Assembly (NCBI RefSeq): GCF_001645105.1
Contig: NZ_LKEG01000038.1
Coordinates: 1 to 64,000 of the forward strand
DNA: 64,000 nucleotides
Source of the DNA: Pseudomonas marginalis
GTDB taxonomy: Bacteria > Pseudomonadota > Gammaproteobacteria > Pseudomonadales > Pseudomonadaceae
Direction: 5' to 3'
The stretch's first letter is position 1. Every line of letters starts with the position of its first letter. The notes below the pieces were generated by a model. That model did not search any database, was not told the origin of the DNA, and saw only the letters and a list, made by a program, of their open reading frames with translations. The position numbers were made by a program, and so were the translations under genes. Shown piece after piece: positions 25,194 to 34,883 of the stretch.

Positions 25194-26822
25194 TCAAGCG
25201 CCGAGGCGCGCCGTCACCTCGTTCAACTCGCTCGACAACCCGCGCAGGTTGTGGCTCGCCGCTTCGGTGCGCTTGACGTTGTCGAGGTTGGCCGTCGCCA
25301 CCGTGGTGATCTGCGTGATATTGCGCGAGATGTCCTCGGCCACCGACGTCTGCTCCTCGGCCGCCGTGGCAATCTGGCGATTCATGTCACGGATGGCCTC
25401 GACGGCCTGGGTGATGTGCGCGAGCATGGCGCCGGCCTGGGTGACCTTCTCCACACTGTCATCGCTGCACGACTGACCACTCACAATCGCTTCGGCCGCA
25501 TCCACCGCGCCGGTCTGCACCGCCTCGATAATCCCGTTGATCTCGATGATCGACGCCGCCGTGCGTTGCGCCAGGCTGCGCACTTCATCGGCCACCACCG
25601 CAAAACCGCGGCCGGCTTCGCCTGCGCGCGCGGCCTCGATGGCGGCGTTCAGTGCCAGCAAATTGGTCTGCTCGGCGATGCCACGAATCACTTCCAGCAC
25701 CTTGCCGATGCGCACGCTATCGGTTTCCAGACGACGGATGATGGTGCCGGTGTTGAGGATCTCGTTGCGCATCTGACCGATGGTCGCGATGGTGACCTTC
25801 ATCACTTCGCCGCCTTCACGGGCCGAGTGATCCGCCTCGTCGGCCGCACGGGAAGCACTGGCGGCGTGGCGCGCGACTTCCTGGGCGGTGGCTGACATTT
25901 CGGTCATGGCCGTGGCCACCTGGTCGGTGCGGTTGAATTGATCGCTGGTGCCGGTCGCCATCTGCCCGGCGATGGCATTCAGTTCGCCGCTGGCGCCGAC
26001 CAGGTCGGTGGCGCTGCGCTGCAAGCGGCTGAAGGTTTCGGCGAGGAAGTCGCGCAAGGTATTCGCGGCAGCGGCCAAGTGGCCCAGCTCATCCTGGCGC
26101 CGGCTGGCCACGCGCTCAGCGAAGCGACCGTGGCTCAGTTGCGTCACATAGTCGATCAGGCTACGGATCGGCAGGATCAAATTGCGGTTGATCAGCCACA
26201 GGCTGAACAGGCCGATCAACACACCGGACAGCAACATGATCGCCAGGCCCACCAGCACGGTGCGCTCGGCGTAGGCACTGATGGCCTTGGATTGCTGGCT
26301 GCCTTGTTCGCGCAGGTCACTGACCAGCGCGCTCATCTGCTCACTCGCGGCGCGATCCACACCCTTGACTGCGGTGTCGCCGACGGTTGCATCGCCACCC
26401 GCCGCCACGTAGGCATCGCGGCCCTTCTGGTAGGCCACACCCAGTTGCTGGTGTGCCTGGCGCAGGGTTTCGATGCGCTGGTTCAGGGCCGGGTCGCGGG
26501 TGGTCTGGGTGACGAGGCGCGTGAGGATGCCTTGCACATCGCGTTGGCGGTCCTGGAACTGACCCCAGTATTTCTCCATGTCCTGCGGCTGCTTGCCGCG
26601 CAGCAACACGTTTTTCCATTCCTGCACCTGCACCTTGAATTGCAGGTTGGCCTCGTCGATCAATTGTGAGGTCAGCAATGGCCCATCGATCAAACTGCGG
26701 TAACTCTGCACCCCGTTGGACAGGAAATTGAAACACGCCAGGGCGATCAATAGCATCGCCAACAGGCTGCCACCGAGCAGCGAAAGGATTTGTGCTCTCA
26801 AAGAGGTTCGCAAAACATTCAT
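25194..26822 (-). CDS. Membrane methyl-accepting chemotaxis protein
   Basis: A 542-residue inner-membrane chemoreceptor. Helix one is at about residues 11-34, a periplasmic sensor domain of about 160 residues follows, and helix two lies at about 192-214 ([20 protein letters not shown]). Then come a HAMP domain and the signalling domain, with the conserved tip [20 protein letters not shown] near residue 395. The sensor part is predicted helical, like a four-helix bundle. ATG 26822 is preferred, since the residues before it do not look like a receptor start. Ligand unknown; a PHO-box-like element lies in the divergent region, so phosphate sensing is one possibility. Confidence 0.9.
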   Translation of the reverse strand: MNVLRTSLRAQILSLLGGSLLAMLLIALACFNFLSNGVQSYRSLIDGPLLTSQLIDEANLQFKVQVQEWKNVLLRGKQPQDMEKYWGQFQDRQRDVQGILTRLVTQTTRDPALNQRIETLRQAHQQLGVAYQKGRDAYVAAGGDATVGDTAVKGVDRAASEQMSALVSDLREQGSQQSKAISAYAERTVLVGLAIMLLSGVLIGLFSLWLINRNLILPIRSLIDYVTQLSHGRFAERVASRRQDELGHLAAAANTLRDFLAETFSRLQRSATDLVGASGELNAIAGQMATGTSDQFNRTDQVATAMTEMSATAQEVARHAASASRAADEADHSAREGGEVMKVTIATIGQMRNEILNTGTIIRRLETDSVRIGKVLEVIRGIAEQTNLLALNAAIEAARAGEAGRGFAVVADEVRSLAQRTAASIIEINGIIEAVQTGAVDAAEAIVSGQSCSDDSVEKVTQAGAMLAHITQAVEAIRDMNRQIATAAEEQTSVAEDISRNITQITTVATANLDNVKRTEAASHNLRGLSSELNEVTARLGA

Positions 26823-26998
26823 CGGGGAAAAGCCTCGATACAAGGAAGTGGTGCATGCACGCCGTAACGTCCCTGTCATCAAAAGCACCGCCGGTCCACA
26901 GCGGTTGCTAATGCCTTGGATCGGCCGTGCTAGAGGCTTCTTGAACGGTTCCTGACAAAAGGTCAAATAAATGTCATCGCAACGAAATAAATCGCAAG

Positions 26999-27032
26999 CC
27001 GTCACAAAACTGTCAAATTCCCTTGCAATGAT
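26999..27032 (+). promoter_or_regulatory. PHO-box-like element and promoter before the ZntB-like gene
   Basis: CCGTCAC-AAAA-CTGTCAA (26999-27016) fits two PhoB half-sites CTGTCAT spaced by 4 bp in 5 and 6 of 7 positions. AATGAT at 27027-27032, 10 bp on, is a fair -10 box. This layout is that of PhoB-activated promoters. Start ATG 27084 is 51 bp away. Binding is inferred. Confidence 0.45.
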
Positions 27033-27083
27033 TCGCTACGCGCCCTGTGAAACGTCCTACAGGCCTTTTCTCTGCGAGCCCTC

Positions 27084-28106
27084 ATGAACCACAGCATCGA
27101 CCACAGCCACCAGGACTCCGACCTGTTTGGCTTGCTTTACGGTTTCCGTTTCCGCCCCGGTGAAAAGGGTGAGCAAATCGATTCGGCCACGGCGCTCCAG
27201 GCGCTGCAACAACCGGCCGACCCGGATGAGTTTTTGTGGCTGCACCTGAACCTCGCCCACGCGGCGTGCGAGCGTTGGATGCAGGCACACCTGGATTTGC
27301 CGGAAGAATTCTTCGAAGCCCTGCATGAAGGTTCACGCTCCACGCGTATCGAACACGTCGACTCGGCCTTGTTGGCGGTGGTCAACGACGTGGTGTTCAA
27401 CTTCAGCAGCATGGTGTCGTCGGATATTTCCACGCTGTGGGTTTGCGCCCGCAGCCGCCTGCTGATCAGCGCGCGCCTGCAACCGCTGCACTCGGTGGAC
27501 AAGTTGCGCTCGTCGGTGAAAGCCGGTGAAAGCTTTCGCTCGCCGCTGGCCTTGCTGGTGCACTTGCTGCGCGACCAGGGTGAAGTGCTGACGCAGATCG
27601 TGCGCAAGACCAGCATCAGCGTCGACCATATCGAAGACCAGTTGCTGTCTTCGCGCCTGTCCACCAACCGCGCGGAGCTTGGTGCCGCGCGCCGGGTGCT
27701 GGTGCGCCTGCAACGCCTGCTGGCGCTGGAACCGGGCTCGCTGTTGCGCCTGCTCAACCGGCCGCCGCAGTGGCTGCAGAAGGAAGACGTGAAGGAATTG
27801 CGTAAATCCACCGAAGAGTTTGCGCTGATCATCAACGACCTGATGGCCCTGGGTGAGCGGATTAAGTTGTTGCAGGAAGAGATCGCCGCCAACCTCAACG
27901 AGCAAAGCAACCGCACGCTGTTCACCCTCACCGTGGTGACGGTGTTGGCCTTGCCGATCAATATAATCGCCGGTTTTTTCGGCATGAACGTGGGCGGTGT
28001 GCCGCTATCCCAAGACCCGGAGGGGTTTTGGATATTGGTGGCGTTGGTGGCGACCTTTACCTTGATTGCCGGGCGATGGGCCTTCAGGAAGCGCAAAGAC
28101 TACTGA
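27084..28106 (+). CDS. zntB: CorA/ZntB-family divalent metal ion transporter
   Basis: A 340-residue inner-membrane protein. A large cytoplasmic N-terminal domain (about 1-270) ends in a long helix, then two membrane helices follow at about 275-298 and 308-328. The signature GMNVGGVP after the first helix is the GMN loop of the CorA superfamily, and the sequence FGLLYGFRF near the start and WLHLNLAH are typical for ZntB. Zinc or magnesium transport is inferred from the family. A REPIN follows. Confidence 0.88.
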   Translation: MNHSIDHSHQDSDLFGLLYGFRFRPGEKGEQIDSATALQALQQPADPDEFLWLHLNLAHAACERWMQAHLDLPEEFFEALHEGSRSTRIEHVDSALLAVVNDVVFNFSSMVSSDISTLWVCARSRLLISARLQPLHSVDKLRSSVKAGESFRSPLALLVHLLRDQGEVLTQIVRKTSISVDHIEDQLLSSRLSTNRAELGAARRVLVRLQRLLALEPGSLLRLLNRPPQWLQKEDVKELRKSTEEFALIINDLMALGERIKLLQEEIAANLNEQSNRTLFTLTVVTVLALPINIIAGFFGMNVGGVPLSQDPEGFWILVALVATFTLIAGRWAFRKRKDY

Positions 28107-28122
28107 ACTGGAACGCAGTTGA

Positions 28123-28215
28123 CATGTGAGAGGGGGCTTGCCCCCGATAGCGGTGGATCAGGCAGTTTGTCTTTAGCTGACCTACTGCAATCGGGGGCAA
28201 GCCCCCTCCCACATA
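28123..28215. repeat. REPIN (GAGGGGGCTTGC family)
   Basis: Arms GAGGGGGCTTGCCCCCGAT and ATCGGGGGCAAGCCCCCTC in inverted order around a variable core, between the zntB and phosphate carrier genes. Confidence 0.9.
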
Positions 28216-28339
28216 GGTTCTGCGGCGTATACAGGATCAGCGGCTATCCCAATTCCATCAAACACTGACCTATGGCAGCATCTCTGTAACATTCTGCAAT
28301 GACTATGAACGGCATCCTCACAACACTGGATGCTCCGGC

Positions 28340-29956
28340 ATGGCCACCCCTTCCCTGACTGCCTCCACCCACACCTCAGTTGCAGACCCCAAACCCAGGC
28401 TGGACAAGAAACCCAGCCTGGTGACGGTGATCATCTTCTTCGCCGTGCTCGCCATGGGGCTGTTGTTCACCGCCTACAGCCTGATGCATGACATGCATGA
28501 AATGGGCGCCCAACTCACCACGTGGACGCCGTTTTTGCTGCTCGGCGTGGCGCTGTTGATCGCCTTGGGTTTCGAGTTCGTCAACGGCTTCCACGACACC
28601 GCCAACGCCGTGGCGACGGTGATCTACACCAACTCGCTGCCGCCGCATTTCGCGGTGGTGTGGTCGGGCTTTTTCAACTTCCTCGGCGTGCTGCTGTCGA
28701 GCGGCGCGGTGGCGTTCGGGATCATTGCGCTGCTGCCGGTCGAGCTGATTTTGCAGGTGGGTTCATCGGCCGGTTTCGCGATGATCTTCGCCCTGTTGAT
28801 CGCCGCGATCCTGTGGAACCTCGGCACCTGGTGGCTGGGTTTGCCGGCGTCGTCGTCCCACACCCTGATCGGCTCGATCATCGGCGTGGGTGTGGCGAAT
28901 GCCTTGATGCACGGGCGTGACGGCACCAGCGGCGTGGACTGGAGCCAGGCGATCAAAATCGGTTACGCCTTGCTGCTGTCGCCGCTGATCGGCTTCGCGT
29001 TTGCGGCCATGCTGTTGCTGGCCCTGCGCGCCTTCGTCAAAAACCGTGCGCTGTACAAGGCGCCGAAAGGCGACACCCCGCCGCCATGGTGGATCCGCGG
29101 CATGCTGATCGCCACCTGCACCGGCGTGTCCTTCGCCCATGGCTCCAACGATGGGCAAAAAGGCATGGGCCTGATCATGCTGATCCTGGTCGGCACCCTG
29201 CCGATGGCCTACGCGCTGAACCGCACCATGCCGGCCGAGCAGTCGTTGCAGTTCGCGGCCGTGGCCGAAGTCACCCAGGTCGCCCTGGTGAAAAGCGCAC
29301 CGCAACCGCTGAGCGGCGATCCGCGCCCGATTCTCTCGACCTACGTACGCACCAAGGAACCCACTGCAGAACTGGTGCCGGCCCTCGCGGCCCTGGCCGG
29401 ACAGATCGGTGAGGAAGTCAAAGGCTACGGCTCCCTGGCCAAAGTGCCTGCCGAAGCCGTCGGCAACGTGCGTAACGACATGTACCTGAGCAGCGAAACC
29501 ATTCGCCTGATGGACAAGGGCAAGGTCGGTAATTTCGACGCCGATACCCAAGGCAAGCTGCAACTGTTCAAGCAACAGATCGACAATTCCACGCGCTTCA
29601 TTCCGCTGTGGGTCAAGATCGCCGTGGCAATCGCCTTGGGCCTCGGCACCATGGTGGGCTGGAAGCGCATCGTAGTGACCGTGGGTGAAAAGATCGGCAA
29701 GACCCACCTGACTTACGCCCAAGGCGCCTCGGCTGAAATGGTGGCAATGCTGACCATCGGCGCGGCGGATATGTATGGGTTGCCGGTGTCGACGACGCAT
29801 GTGTTGTCGTCGGGTGTGGCGGGGACCATGGTGGCGAACGGGGGCGGGTTGCAGATGCGCACTATCCGCAACCTGGCGATGGCGTGGGTACTCACGTTGC
29901 CGGCGGCGATCCTGCTTTCCGGCAGCCTTTACTGGCTGTTCACCCAACTCTTCTGA
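28340..29956 (+). CDS. pitA: PiT-family inorganic phosphate transporter
   Basis: A 538-residue inner-membrane carrier for phosphate with a divalent metal ion. Two copies of the PiT signature occur: NGFHDTANAVATVIYTNSL (about residues 76-94) with LPASSSHTLIGSIIG, and HGSNDGQKGMGLIM (near 270) with GLPVSTTHVLSSGVAG near 480. Between them is a long loop (about 300-420) in the cytoplasm, as in E. coli PitA. About 12 helices are expected. It is the low-affinity constitutive type; no PHO box is visible ahead of it. Confidence 0.92.
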   Translation: MATPSLTASTHTSVADPKPRLDKKPSLVTVIIFFAVLAMGLLFTAYSLMHDMHEMGAQLTTWTPFLLLGVALLIALGFEFVNGFHDTANAVATVIYTNSLPPHFAVVWSGFFNFLGVLLSSGAVAFGIIALLPVELILQVGSSAGFAMIFALLIAAILWNLGTWWLGLPASSSHTLIGSIIGVGVANALMHGRDGTSGVDWSQAIKIGYALLLSPLIGFAFAAMLLLALRAFVKNRALYKAPKGDTPPPWWIRGMLIATCTGVSFAHGSNDGQKGMGLIMLILVGTLPMAYALNRTMPAEQSLQFAAVAEVTQVALVKSAPQPLSGDPRPILSTYVRTKEPTAELVPALAALAGQIGEEVKGYGSLAKVPAEAVGNVRNDMYLSSETIRLMDKGKVGNFDADTQGKLQLFKQQIDNSTRFIPLWVKIAVAIALGLGTMVGWKRIVVTVGEKIGKTHLTYAQGASAEMVAMLTIGAADMYGLPVSTTHVLSSGVAGTMVANGGGLQMRTIRNLAMAWVLTLPAAILLSGSLYWLFTQLF

Positions 29957-29991
29957 CACAAAACCAAAGCAAAAGTGAACAGAGAACCAAA

Positions 29992-30019
29992 TGTGGGAGG
30001 GGGCTTGCCCCCTCCCACA
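29992..30019. repeat. REP palindrome acting as shared hairpin between convergent genes
   Basis: TGTGGGAGGGGG-CTTG-CCCCCTCCCACA has 12-bp arms and a 4-nt loop, followed by TTTT after two bases. It lies between the ends of the pit gene (29956) and pxpC (30023), and may serve as transcription terminator for pit. Confidence 0.8.
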
Positions 30020-30022
30020 GTT

Positions 30023-30997
30023 TTATCCAGCGAACAGTCCAGCCATCATCTTCAGCCGCTTTTTGTAGATCCGCCGCGCCTCCAACGCCTCCTCCAGTGT
30101 CACCGCCACAAACCCCGCCCGCTGGTTCGGCTGCATCTGCCCGATCAAGTCCAGGTCGGCGCTGATCACGGTGCCAATCATCGCGTAGCCACCGCCCGAC
30201 ACCGCGTCCCGGTGCAACACAATCGGCTCCAGCCCGGCCGGTACCTGGATCGAGCCGATCGGGTAGCAACTGTCGACGATATTCGACGGATCCGATCCCG
30301 CGCCGAACGGCTGCTCCCGTGGCTGGAAGCTCAGCGCACTGCCGCCTTTGAAGCGATAGCCGATGCGGTCAGCTTCGGAACCCACGGTCCAGGGCTCGGC
30401 AAAAAAGCTGCTTTTGGCCGCAGCGGTCAGGCGCTCGTAATACAGGCCAGGCACCACACGCAGGGTCACATCGCCACCCACCGACCGGCGCAACGCCATC
30501 GGCAGGCTGTTGCCCGCACGGCCCGTGCCGCTGGGTTCGCCGATGGGCAATTCATCGCCTGCCTGCAAGCGTCGCCCGTGAAACCCGCCGAGTGAGCCAA
30601 GGGTATAGGTGGAGCGACTGCCGAGCACCAGCGGCACGTCAATGCCACCCGCCACCGCGAGGTAGGTGCGCGCGCCGGCCTTGGGAAACTCAAAGCGCAA
30701 GACCTGCCCGGCGCGCACCTGGAATGCAGTGTCCTGATGCACGACTTCACCGTCCAGGCGCGGTGACATCAAGGCGCCGCTGAGTGCCACCAGCGCGTCC
30801 TGCTGAAACTCAAGCTCGGGGCCGATCAGCGTGCATTCCAGGCCCGCCGCGCCCACCGGGTTGCCCACCAGGTGGTTGGCCGCACTCAGCGCGTACTGGT
30901 CCAGTGCGCCCGACGGCGGGATGCCCAAATGGTAATAACCTTCGCGGCCAAGGTCCTGCACGGAGGTGGCGAGGCCGGGTTTGAGGACCTTGATCAT
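30023..30997 (-). CDS. pxpC: 5-oxoprolinase subunit C (carboxyltransferase-like)
   Basis: A 324-residue protein of the biotin-dependent carboxyltransferase family (AHS2/KipA). Marks include SVQDLGREGYYHLGIPPSG at the start and LAVAGGIDVPLVLGSRSTY in the middle. With PxpA and PxpB it forms the ATP-dependent enzyme that opens 5-oxoproline to glutamate. Its start overlaps the pxpB end by 4 bp (ATGA), so they are coupled. Confidence 0.92.
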   Translation of the reverse strand: MIKVLKPGLATSVQDLGREGYYHLGIPPSGALDQYALSAANHLVGNPVGAAGLECTLIGPELEFQQDALVALSGALMSPRLDGEVVHQDTAFQVRAGQVLRFEFPKAGARTYLAVAGGIDVPLVLGSRSTYTLGSLGGFHGRRLQAGDELPIGEPSGTGRAGNSLPMALRRSVGGDVTLRVVPGLYYERLTAAAKSSFFAEPWTVGSEADRIGYRFKGGSALSFQPREQPFGAGSDPSNIVDSCYPIGSIQVPAGLEPIVLHRDAVSGGGYAMIGTVISADLDLIGQMQPNQRAGFVAVTLEEALEARRIYKKRLKMMAGLFAG

Positions 30998-31872
30998 GCC
31001 AGCGCCTCCTGCAGGGTTTTCGGATAGCCGATGGGGTCGGCGAGAAAGGCGTCGAGGGAAAACTCCACCGGACGGATGCGCAAGTCGAAGCGTCCTGCGT
31101 CCACCTCGGCGACGGCAAGATCGTAGGCGTCGCGGTCCATGGGTTTGAACTGCACGATGTCACCGGGGCGGAAGAACACCATGTGTTCCTTGAGGTACGC
31201 CAATTGCTGCGCCGGGTCGTAGATGGGCGCCGGGGTCACGCCGAACATCTGGTAACCGCCGGCACCGCGCACCGAGTAGATGCAACCAAAACAGCCGCCA
31301 TGGCCGAGGGTCAGCTTTGGTGTATCGGTGCGCGGCCGCAGGTACTTGGGCACCTGCAATTGGCGCTCGCGCTCGACCATCTGGAACATGAACGGCAAGC
31401 CCGCGACAAACCCGACCATCGACACAAACCACGGCGCGCCGCTGTGGGCGGCGATAAACGCATCGACATCGGCCAGGCCATTGATGCGCGCGGCGTACTC
31501 CAGGTCGGTGCCGCTGGGGTCCTGATGGCGGTCGCGAAAACGCATGAGCGTTTCATGGGTCCAGGGGTCGTTGTAGAGCACCGGGATTTCGATGATGCGC
31601 GTGTGCAAGGTGCGCTCGGCCACGGCCTGCGCTTCGGCGGTCTGCACCGCATCGAGCAATACATGGGGGGCGATGCGGTCGGGGTCGAAGCGAATCTGGA
31701 ACGACGCATTGGCCAGGCACACATCCAGTACGCCTTCGAGCGCCAGGCGTTCCACGGCGCGTGTCACCGCCATGCCTTTGAAAAAGGCTTCCAGGGACAT
31801 GCTGTCACTGACCTCGGCAAACAGGTGTTCATCACCGCCGAAGCTGTAGCGGATGGGGGACATTTCAGCCAT
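30994..31872 (-). CDS. pxpB: 5-oxoprolinase subunit B
   Basis: A 292-residue protein of the AHS1/KipI type. Residues about 1-90 form a small alpha/beta domain and the rest a cyclophilin-like domain with GGCFGCIYSVRGAGGYQMFG and the common IYDPAQQLAYLK segment. ATG 31872 has AGAGGAA 7 nt upstream; ATG 31893 is also possible. It is longer than the E. coli counterpart (YbgJ) by about 70 residues in the N-terminal part. A REP element separates it from pxpA. Confidence 0.9.
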   Translation of the reverse strand: MAEMSPIRYSFGGDEHLFAEVSDSMSLEAFFKGMAVTRAVERLALEGVLDVCLANASFQIRFDPDRIAPHVLLDAVQTAEAQAVAERTLHTRIIEIPVLYNDPWTHETLMRFRDRHQDPSGTDLEYAARINGLADVDAFIAAHSGAPWFVSMVGFVAGLPFMFQMVERERQLQVPKYLRPRTDTPKLTLGHGGCFGCIYSVRGAGGYQMFGVTPAPIYDPAQQLAYLKEHMVFFRPGDIVQFKPMDRDAYDLAVAEVDAGRFDLRIRPVEFSLDAFLADPIGYPKTLQEALA

Positions 31873-31956
31873 GTCTGTTCCTCTTGGAATCATTGTAGAA
31901 AGGCAGGCGAAAAAAAAATGTTCAGGGCGTTTCTTGTTGTGGTGACTGGGCTTGCT

Positions 31957-32088
31957 GTGGTGAGCGGGCTTGCCCCGCGCTGGGCTGCGAAGCGGCCCCA
32001 GTAAGACCACCGCGTAGCGTCAGGCTACACGCGGCGTCGGGTTTAGGGGCGGCTTCGCCACCCAGCGCGGGGCAAGCCCGCTCACTAC
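31957..32088. repeat. REP doublet (GAGCGGGCTTGCC family) between pxpA and pxpB
   Basis: Arms GTGGTGAGCGGGCTTGCCCC and GGGGCAAGCCCGCTCACTAC enclose a shorter nested repeat with GAAGCGGCC/GGCTTCGCC. The right arm overlaps the stop codon of pxpA (32085-32087), so the insertion supplied the end of that gene. Confidence 0.85.
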
Positions 32089-32846
32089 AGAAACCCATTC
32101 GTTACCACGATTCCTGCTTGATCCAGGGCTTCGCGGGTGGCTTCTACCAACTCAAGCGCGCCGGGCGTGTCGCTGTGCAGGCAGATGGAATCGAATTCGA
32201 TAAACACGTCTTCGCCTTCTACGGTGCGCACCAGACCGGTCTGGCACGCACGCAAGACTCGCGCCGCGACCGTTGCCGGATCCAGCGCCCGGACCTGGCG
32301 GGTAAACACGATGGAGCCGCTGAGATCGTACTCACGGTCAGCATAAAACTCGCGCACCACCGGTTGTCCCAGCTCCGTCGCGACCCGCCAGATCACCGAA
32401 TTGGGCATGCAGTAGAGCAACAGCGTCGGCTCGAGGAGTTGCAGGTGCTGCACCAGCAACCGCGCCGCTTCTTCATCGCGGGCGAGGTGCATATACAGCG
32501 CGCCATGGGGTTTGATGTGTTGCAGGGTCATGCCCTGGGCCCGTGCGATTTCACGCAGGGCGCCGAGCTGGTAGAGCATGTCGTCGACCAATTCCTGGGC
32601 CGGCGCGTTGATGTGGCGACGGCCAAAGCCGACCAGGTCCCGAAAGCCCGGATGCGCGCCGATGGCCACGCCCAATTGCTTGGCCCGCTCGACCGTACGA
32701 CGCATGGTGCCGGGGTCGCCGGCGTGAAAGCCGGTGGCGATATTGGCCGAGCTGATGTACGCCATCAGCTCCGCATCCACACCGTCGCCGATGGTCCAGG
32801 GGCCGAAGCCTTCGCCCATGTCCGAATTGAAATCCACTGCCTGCAT
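32085..32846 (-). CDS. pxpA: 5-oxoprolinase subunit A (LamB/YcsF)
   Basis: A 253-residue protein of the LamB/YcsF family. The opening [14 protein letters not shown] and the His-rich segments TGFHAGDP and [15 protein letters not shown] are typical, as is [15 protein letters not shown]. It is the third component of the 5-oxoprolinase complex. Start ATG 32846 has GGAG 9 nt upstream; a longer frame into 33704 is antisense to the LysR gene. The C-terminal codons run into a REP element. Divergent from a LysR regulator. Confidence 0.92.
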   Translation of the reverse strand: MQAVDFNSDMGEGFGPWTIGDGVDAELMAYISSANIATGFHAGDPGTMRRTVERAKQLGVAIGAHPGFRDLVGFGRRHINAPAQELVDDMLYQLGALREIARAQGMTLQHIKPHGALYMHLARDEEAARLLVQHLQLLEPTLLLYCMPNSVIWRVATELGQPVVREFYADREYDLSGSIVFTRQVRALDPATVAARVLRACQTGLVRTVEGEDVFIEFDSICLHSDTPGALELVEATREALDQAGIVVTNGFL

Positions 32847-32913
32847 CGAGGTCGCTCCGCCTAAGTGATGCTGGAAAAGTAGGCTGCGGCTTGACCCCTT
32901 GGGAAGATCTATT

Positions 32914-32943
32914 ATCAGATGGCCCATCTTCTGAAAATCAGAT
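32914..32943. promoter_or_regulatory. Repeats in the pxpA-LysR divergent promoter region
   Basis: AGATGGCCCATCT (32917-32929) is an inverted repeat with a 1-nt centre, and ATCAGAT occurs at 32914 and again at 32937. They lie just upstream of the LysR start and are fit to bind the regulator. Function inferred. Confidence 0.45.
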
Positions 32944-32966
32944 AGACCTACATTTTGGAGAGGCCG

Positions 32967-33884
32967 ATGTCCCTGACCCTGCGGCAAGTCCGCTACTTCG
33001 TCGCCACCGCCGAAATCGGCCAGATTTCCCAGGCGGCCATCCACCTGAACATCTCTCAGTCGGCGGTGACTACGGCAATCAAGGAACTGGAAGCCATGCT
33101 CGGCGTGCAGTTGTTCGTGCGCTCGGCCCAAGGCATGAACCTGACCGACGCCGGCCGGCACTTTCTCAACCGCGCCTATGTGATTCTGCGCAGCGTCGAT
33201 GACGCGCTGAACAGCCCGCTGCCCGACTACCGCGCCAGCGGCGTGCTGCGCCTGGCCGCCAGTTACACGGTACTCGGCTACTTCCTGCCGCACCACTTGC
33301 AGCGCATGGAACACTGGCACCCGGACGTGACCATCGAGGTCTTCGAGCAGGAGCGCCAGGCCATCGAACACGGTTTGCTCGACGGCCAGTTCGACATGGC
33401 CGTGGTGCTCACCGCCAACCTCACTCACCCGGATATTATCTCGGAAATCCTGTTCAATTCGGAACGCCGCCTGTGGCTGCCCAGCCATCATCCCTTGTGC
33501 GAACGTGGCGCCGTGAGCCTGGCCGATGTGGCCCGCGAGCCCTATATCCTGCTCACCGTCGACGAGGCCGAACACAGCGCCATGCGCTACTGGGAACAGG
33601 CCGGGCAAACGCCCCAGGTGCGGCTGCGTACCAGCTCGGTGGAGGCGGTGCGCAGCATGGTCGCCAACGGCAGCGGCGTGGCGATCCTGTCGGACCTGGT
33701 GCATCGGCCCTGGTCATTGGAAGGCAAGCGCATCGAAACCCTGACGGTGACTGATCCGGTCACGCCGATGAGCGTGGGCCTGGCCTGGCACCGCGAGCGC
33801 ACATTCACCCCGGCGATGCAGGCGGTACGCGATTACTTCCACGATGCGTTCCTGGCCCCGCAGCAATTATCGGCGCGGCGTTAG
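32967..33884 (+). CDS. LysR-family regulator of the pxp genes
   Basis: A 305-residue LysR-type protein. DNA-binding domain in residues about 4-62 ([20 protein letters not shown], then [13 protein letters not shown]), followed by a full substrate-binding domain. GGAGAGG precedes ATG 32967 by 4 nt. Divergent position to pxpA makes it the probable activator of the 5-oxoprolinase genes. Its end overlaps the convergent LysR gene by 4 bp. Confidence 0.9.
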   Translation: MSLTLRQVRYFVATAEIGQISQAAIHLNISQSAVTTAIKELEAMLGVQLFVRSAQGMNLTDAGRHFLNRAYVILRSVDDALNSPLPDYRASGVLRLAASYTVLGYFLPHHLQRMEHWHPDVTIEVFEQERQAIEHGLLDGQFDMAVVLTANLTHPDIISEILFNSERRLWLPSHHPLCERGAVSLADVAREPYILLTVDEAEHSAMRYWEQAGQTPQVRLRTSSVEAVRSMVANGSGVAILSDLVHRPWSLEGKRIETLTVTDPVTPMSVGLAWHRERTFTPAMQAVRDYFHDAFLAPQQLSARR

Positions 33885-34777
33885 AGCTGGGATTGCAACG
33901 TTGCCGCCAGCCAATCCATGAACACCCGCACGCGCTGCGGCAGGTGCCGTTGGCCCGCATAGAGCAGCGATACATCCAGCGCTGGCGCGGGGTAATCCGG
34001 CAGCACTGCGACCAGTTCACCGCTGGCCAATAAATCACCGATGCCCAAGGCCGGCACCTGAGTAATCCCGAAGCCCCCCAGGCACGCCGCTTTGTACGCA
34101 TCGGTGCTGTTGACCGTCACGCGCCCGGCCATGGCAATACGCTGCACCTTGTTGCCCTGCACGTATTCAAACCCCGCCGAACGCGCGCCCAGTGGTCGCA
34201 CGTAATGCACCAACTGATGCCGCGCCAGGTCGGCCAGGGTCTCGGGCACGCCATGACGTTGCAGGTAGGCCGCGCTCGCGCAGTTGATCATCGGCAGGCT
34301 GCACAAACGCCGTGCCACCACCGTCTGGTCCGGCTGTGCGCCGACCCGCAACACGCAATCAAACCCCTCGGCGAGCAGGTCGACCTGGCGGTCGGTGGTG
34401 CTGATTTCCAGCTCGATCAACGGGTGCGCATCCATGAATGGCGGCAGGCGCGGCAGGATCAATTCCCGCGCCATCACGTTGGGCATGTCGACTCGAATAC
34501 GCCCGCTGAGTTGCGCTTCATCCTGGCGAAACAGCCCCTCCAGCTCCTCCATGTGCGACAGCAAATCCTTGCTGCGCTCATACAGCACACGCCCGTCCTG
34601 AGTCGCCTGCACCGTGCGCGTAGTGCGCTGCAACAGGCGCGCGCCGAGCAGTTCCTCCAGCGCCTGCACGTGCTCGGACACGGTTGAACGCGGCAAGCCC
34701 AGGCTCTCGCCGGCCTGGGTAAAACTCGACAGTTCGGTGACGCGCACGAAGGTGCGCAGCAGCTCAAGTTTGTTCAT
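33881..34777 (-). CDS. LysR-family regulator of the SDR gene
   Basis: A 298-residue regulator of the CrgA-like LysR branch. MNKLELLRTFVRVTELSSFTQAG begins the helix-turn-helix region (cut here to show the start only: it continues with LPRSTVSEHVQALE). The effector domain carries LRVGAQPDQTVVARRL, usual in this branch. It is divergent from the short-chain dehydrogenase gene at 34884, an arrangement very common for CrgA-like regulators of reductases. Confidence 0.9.
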   Translation of the reverse strand: MNKLELLRTFVRVTELSSFTQAGESLGLPRSTVSEHVQALEELLGARLLQRTTRTVQATQDGRVLYERSKDLLSHMEELEGLFRQDEAQLSGRIRVDMPNVMARELILPRLPPFMDAHPLIELEISTTDRQVDLLAEGFDCVLRVGAQPDQTVVARRLCSLPMINCASAAYLQRHGVPETLADLARHQLVHYVRPLGARSAGFEYVQGNKVQRIAMAGRVTVNSTDAYKAACLGGFGITQVPALGIGDLLASGELVAVLPDYPAPALDVSLLYAGQRHLPQRVRVFMDWLAATLQSQL

Positions 34778-34793
34778 GGGATTGTTCGCCTTA

Positions 34794-34841
34794 TCCGGCC
34801 AGTGATTCCGGTATAGCGCTGTTTATCACGATATGGCCGGA
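34794..34841. promoter_or_regulatory. Inverted repeat between LysR and SDR genes
   Basis: TCCGGCCA (34794-34801) and TGGCCGGA (34834-34841) are exact reverse complements, 32 bp apart, in the 106-bp divergent promoter region. They are likely LysR half-sites. Confidence 0.5.
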
Positions 34842-34883
34842 CAAATAAACTTCTCCCAACGCTCAATCCCAGAGGACATCACC

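Noticed and set aside
28216..28339. PHO box before the PiT gene
   Set aside because: CTGTAAC-ATT-CTGCAAT has a 3-bp gap instead of 4 and two weak halves, so the spacing is off by one.
32847..33704. N-terminal extension of the pxpA frame
   Set aside because: The extra 286 codons are antisense to the LysR gene and do not resemble PxpA; the family start [13 protein letters not shown] is at 32846.
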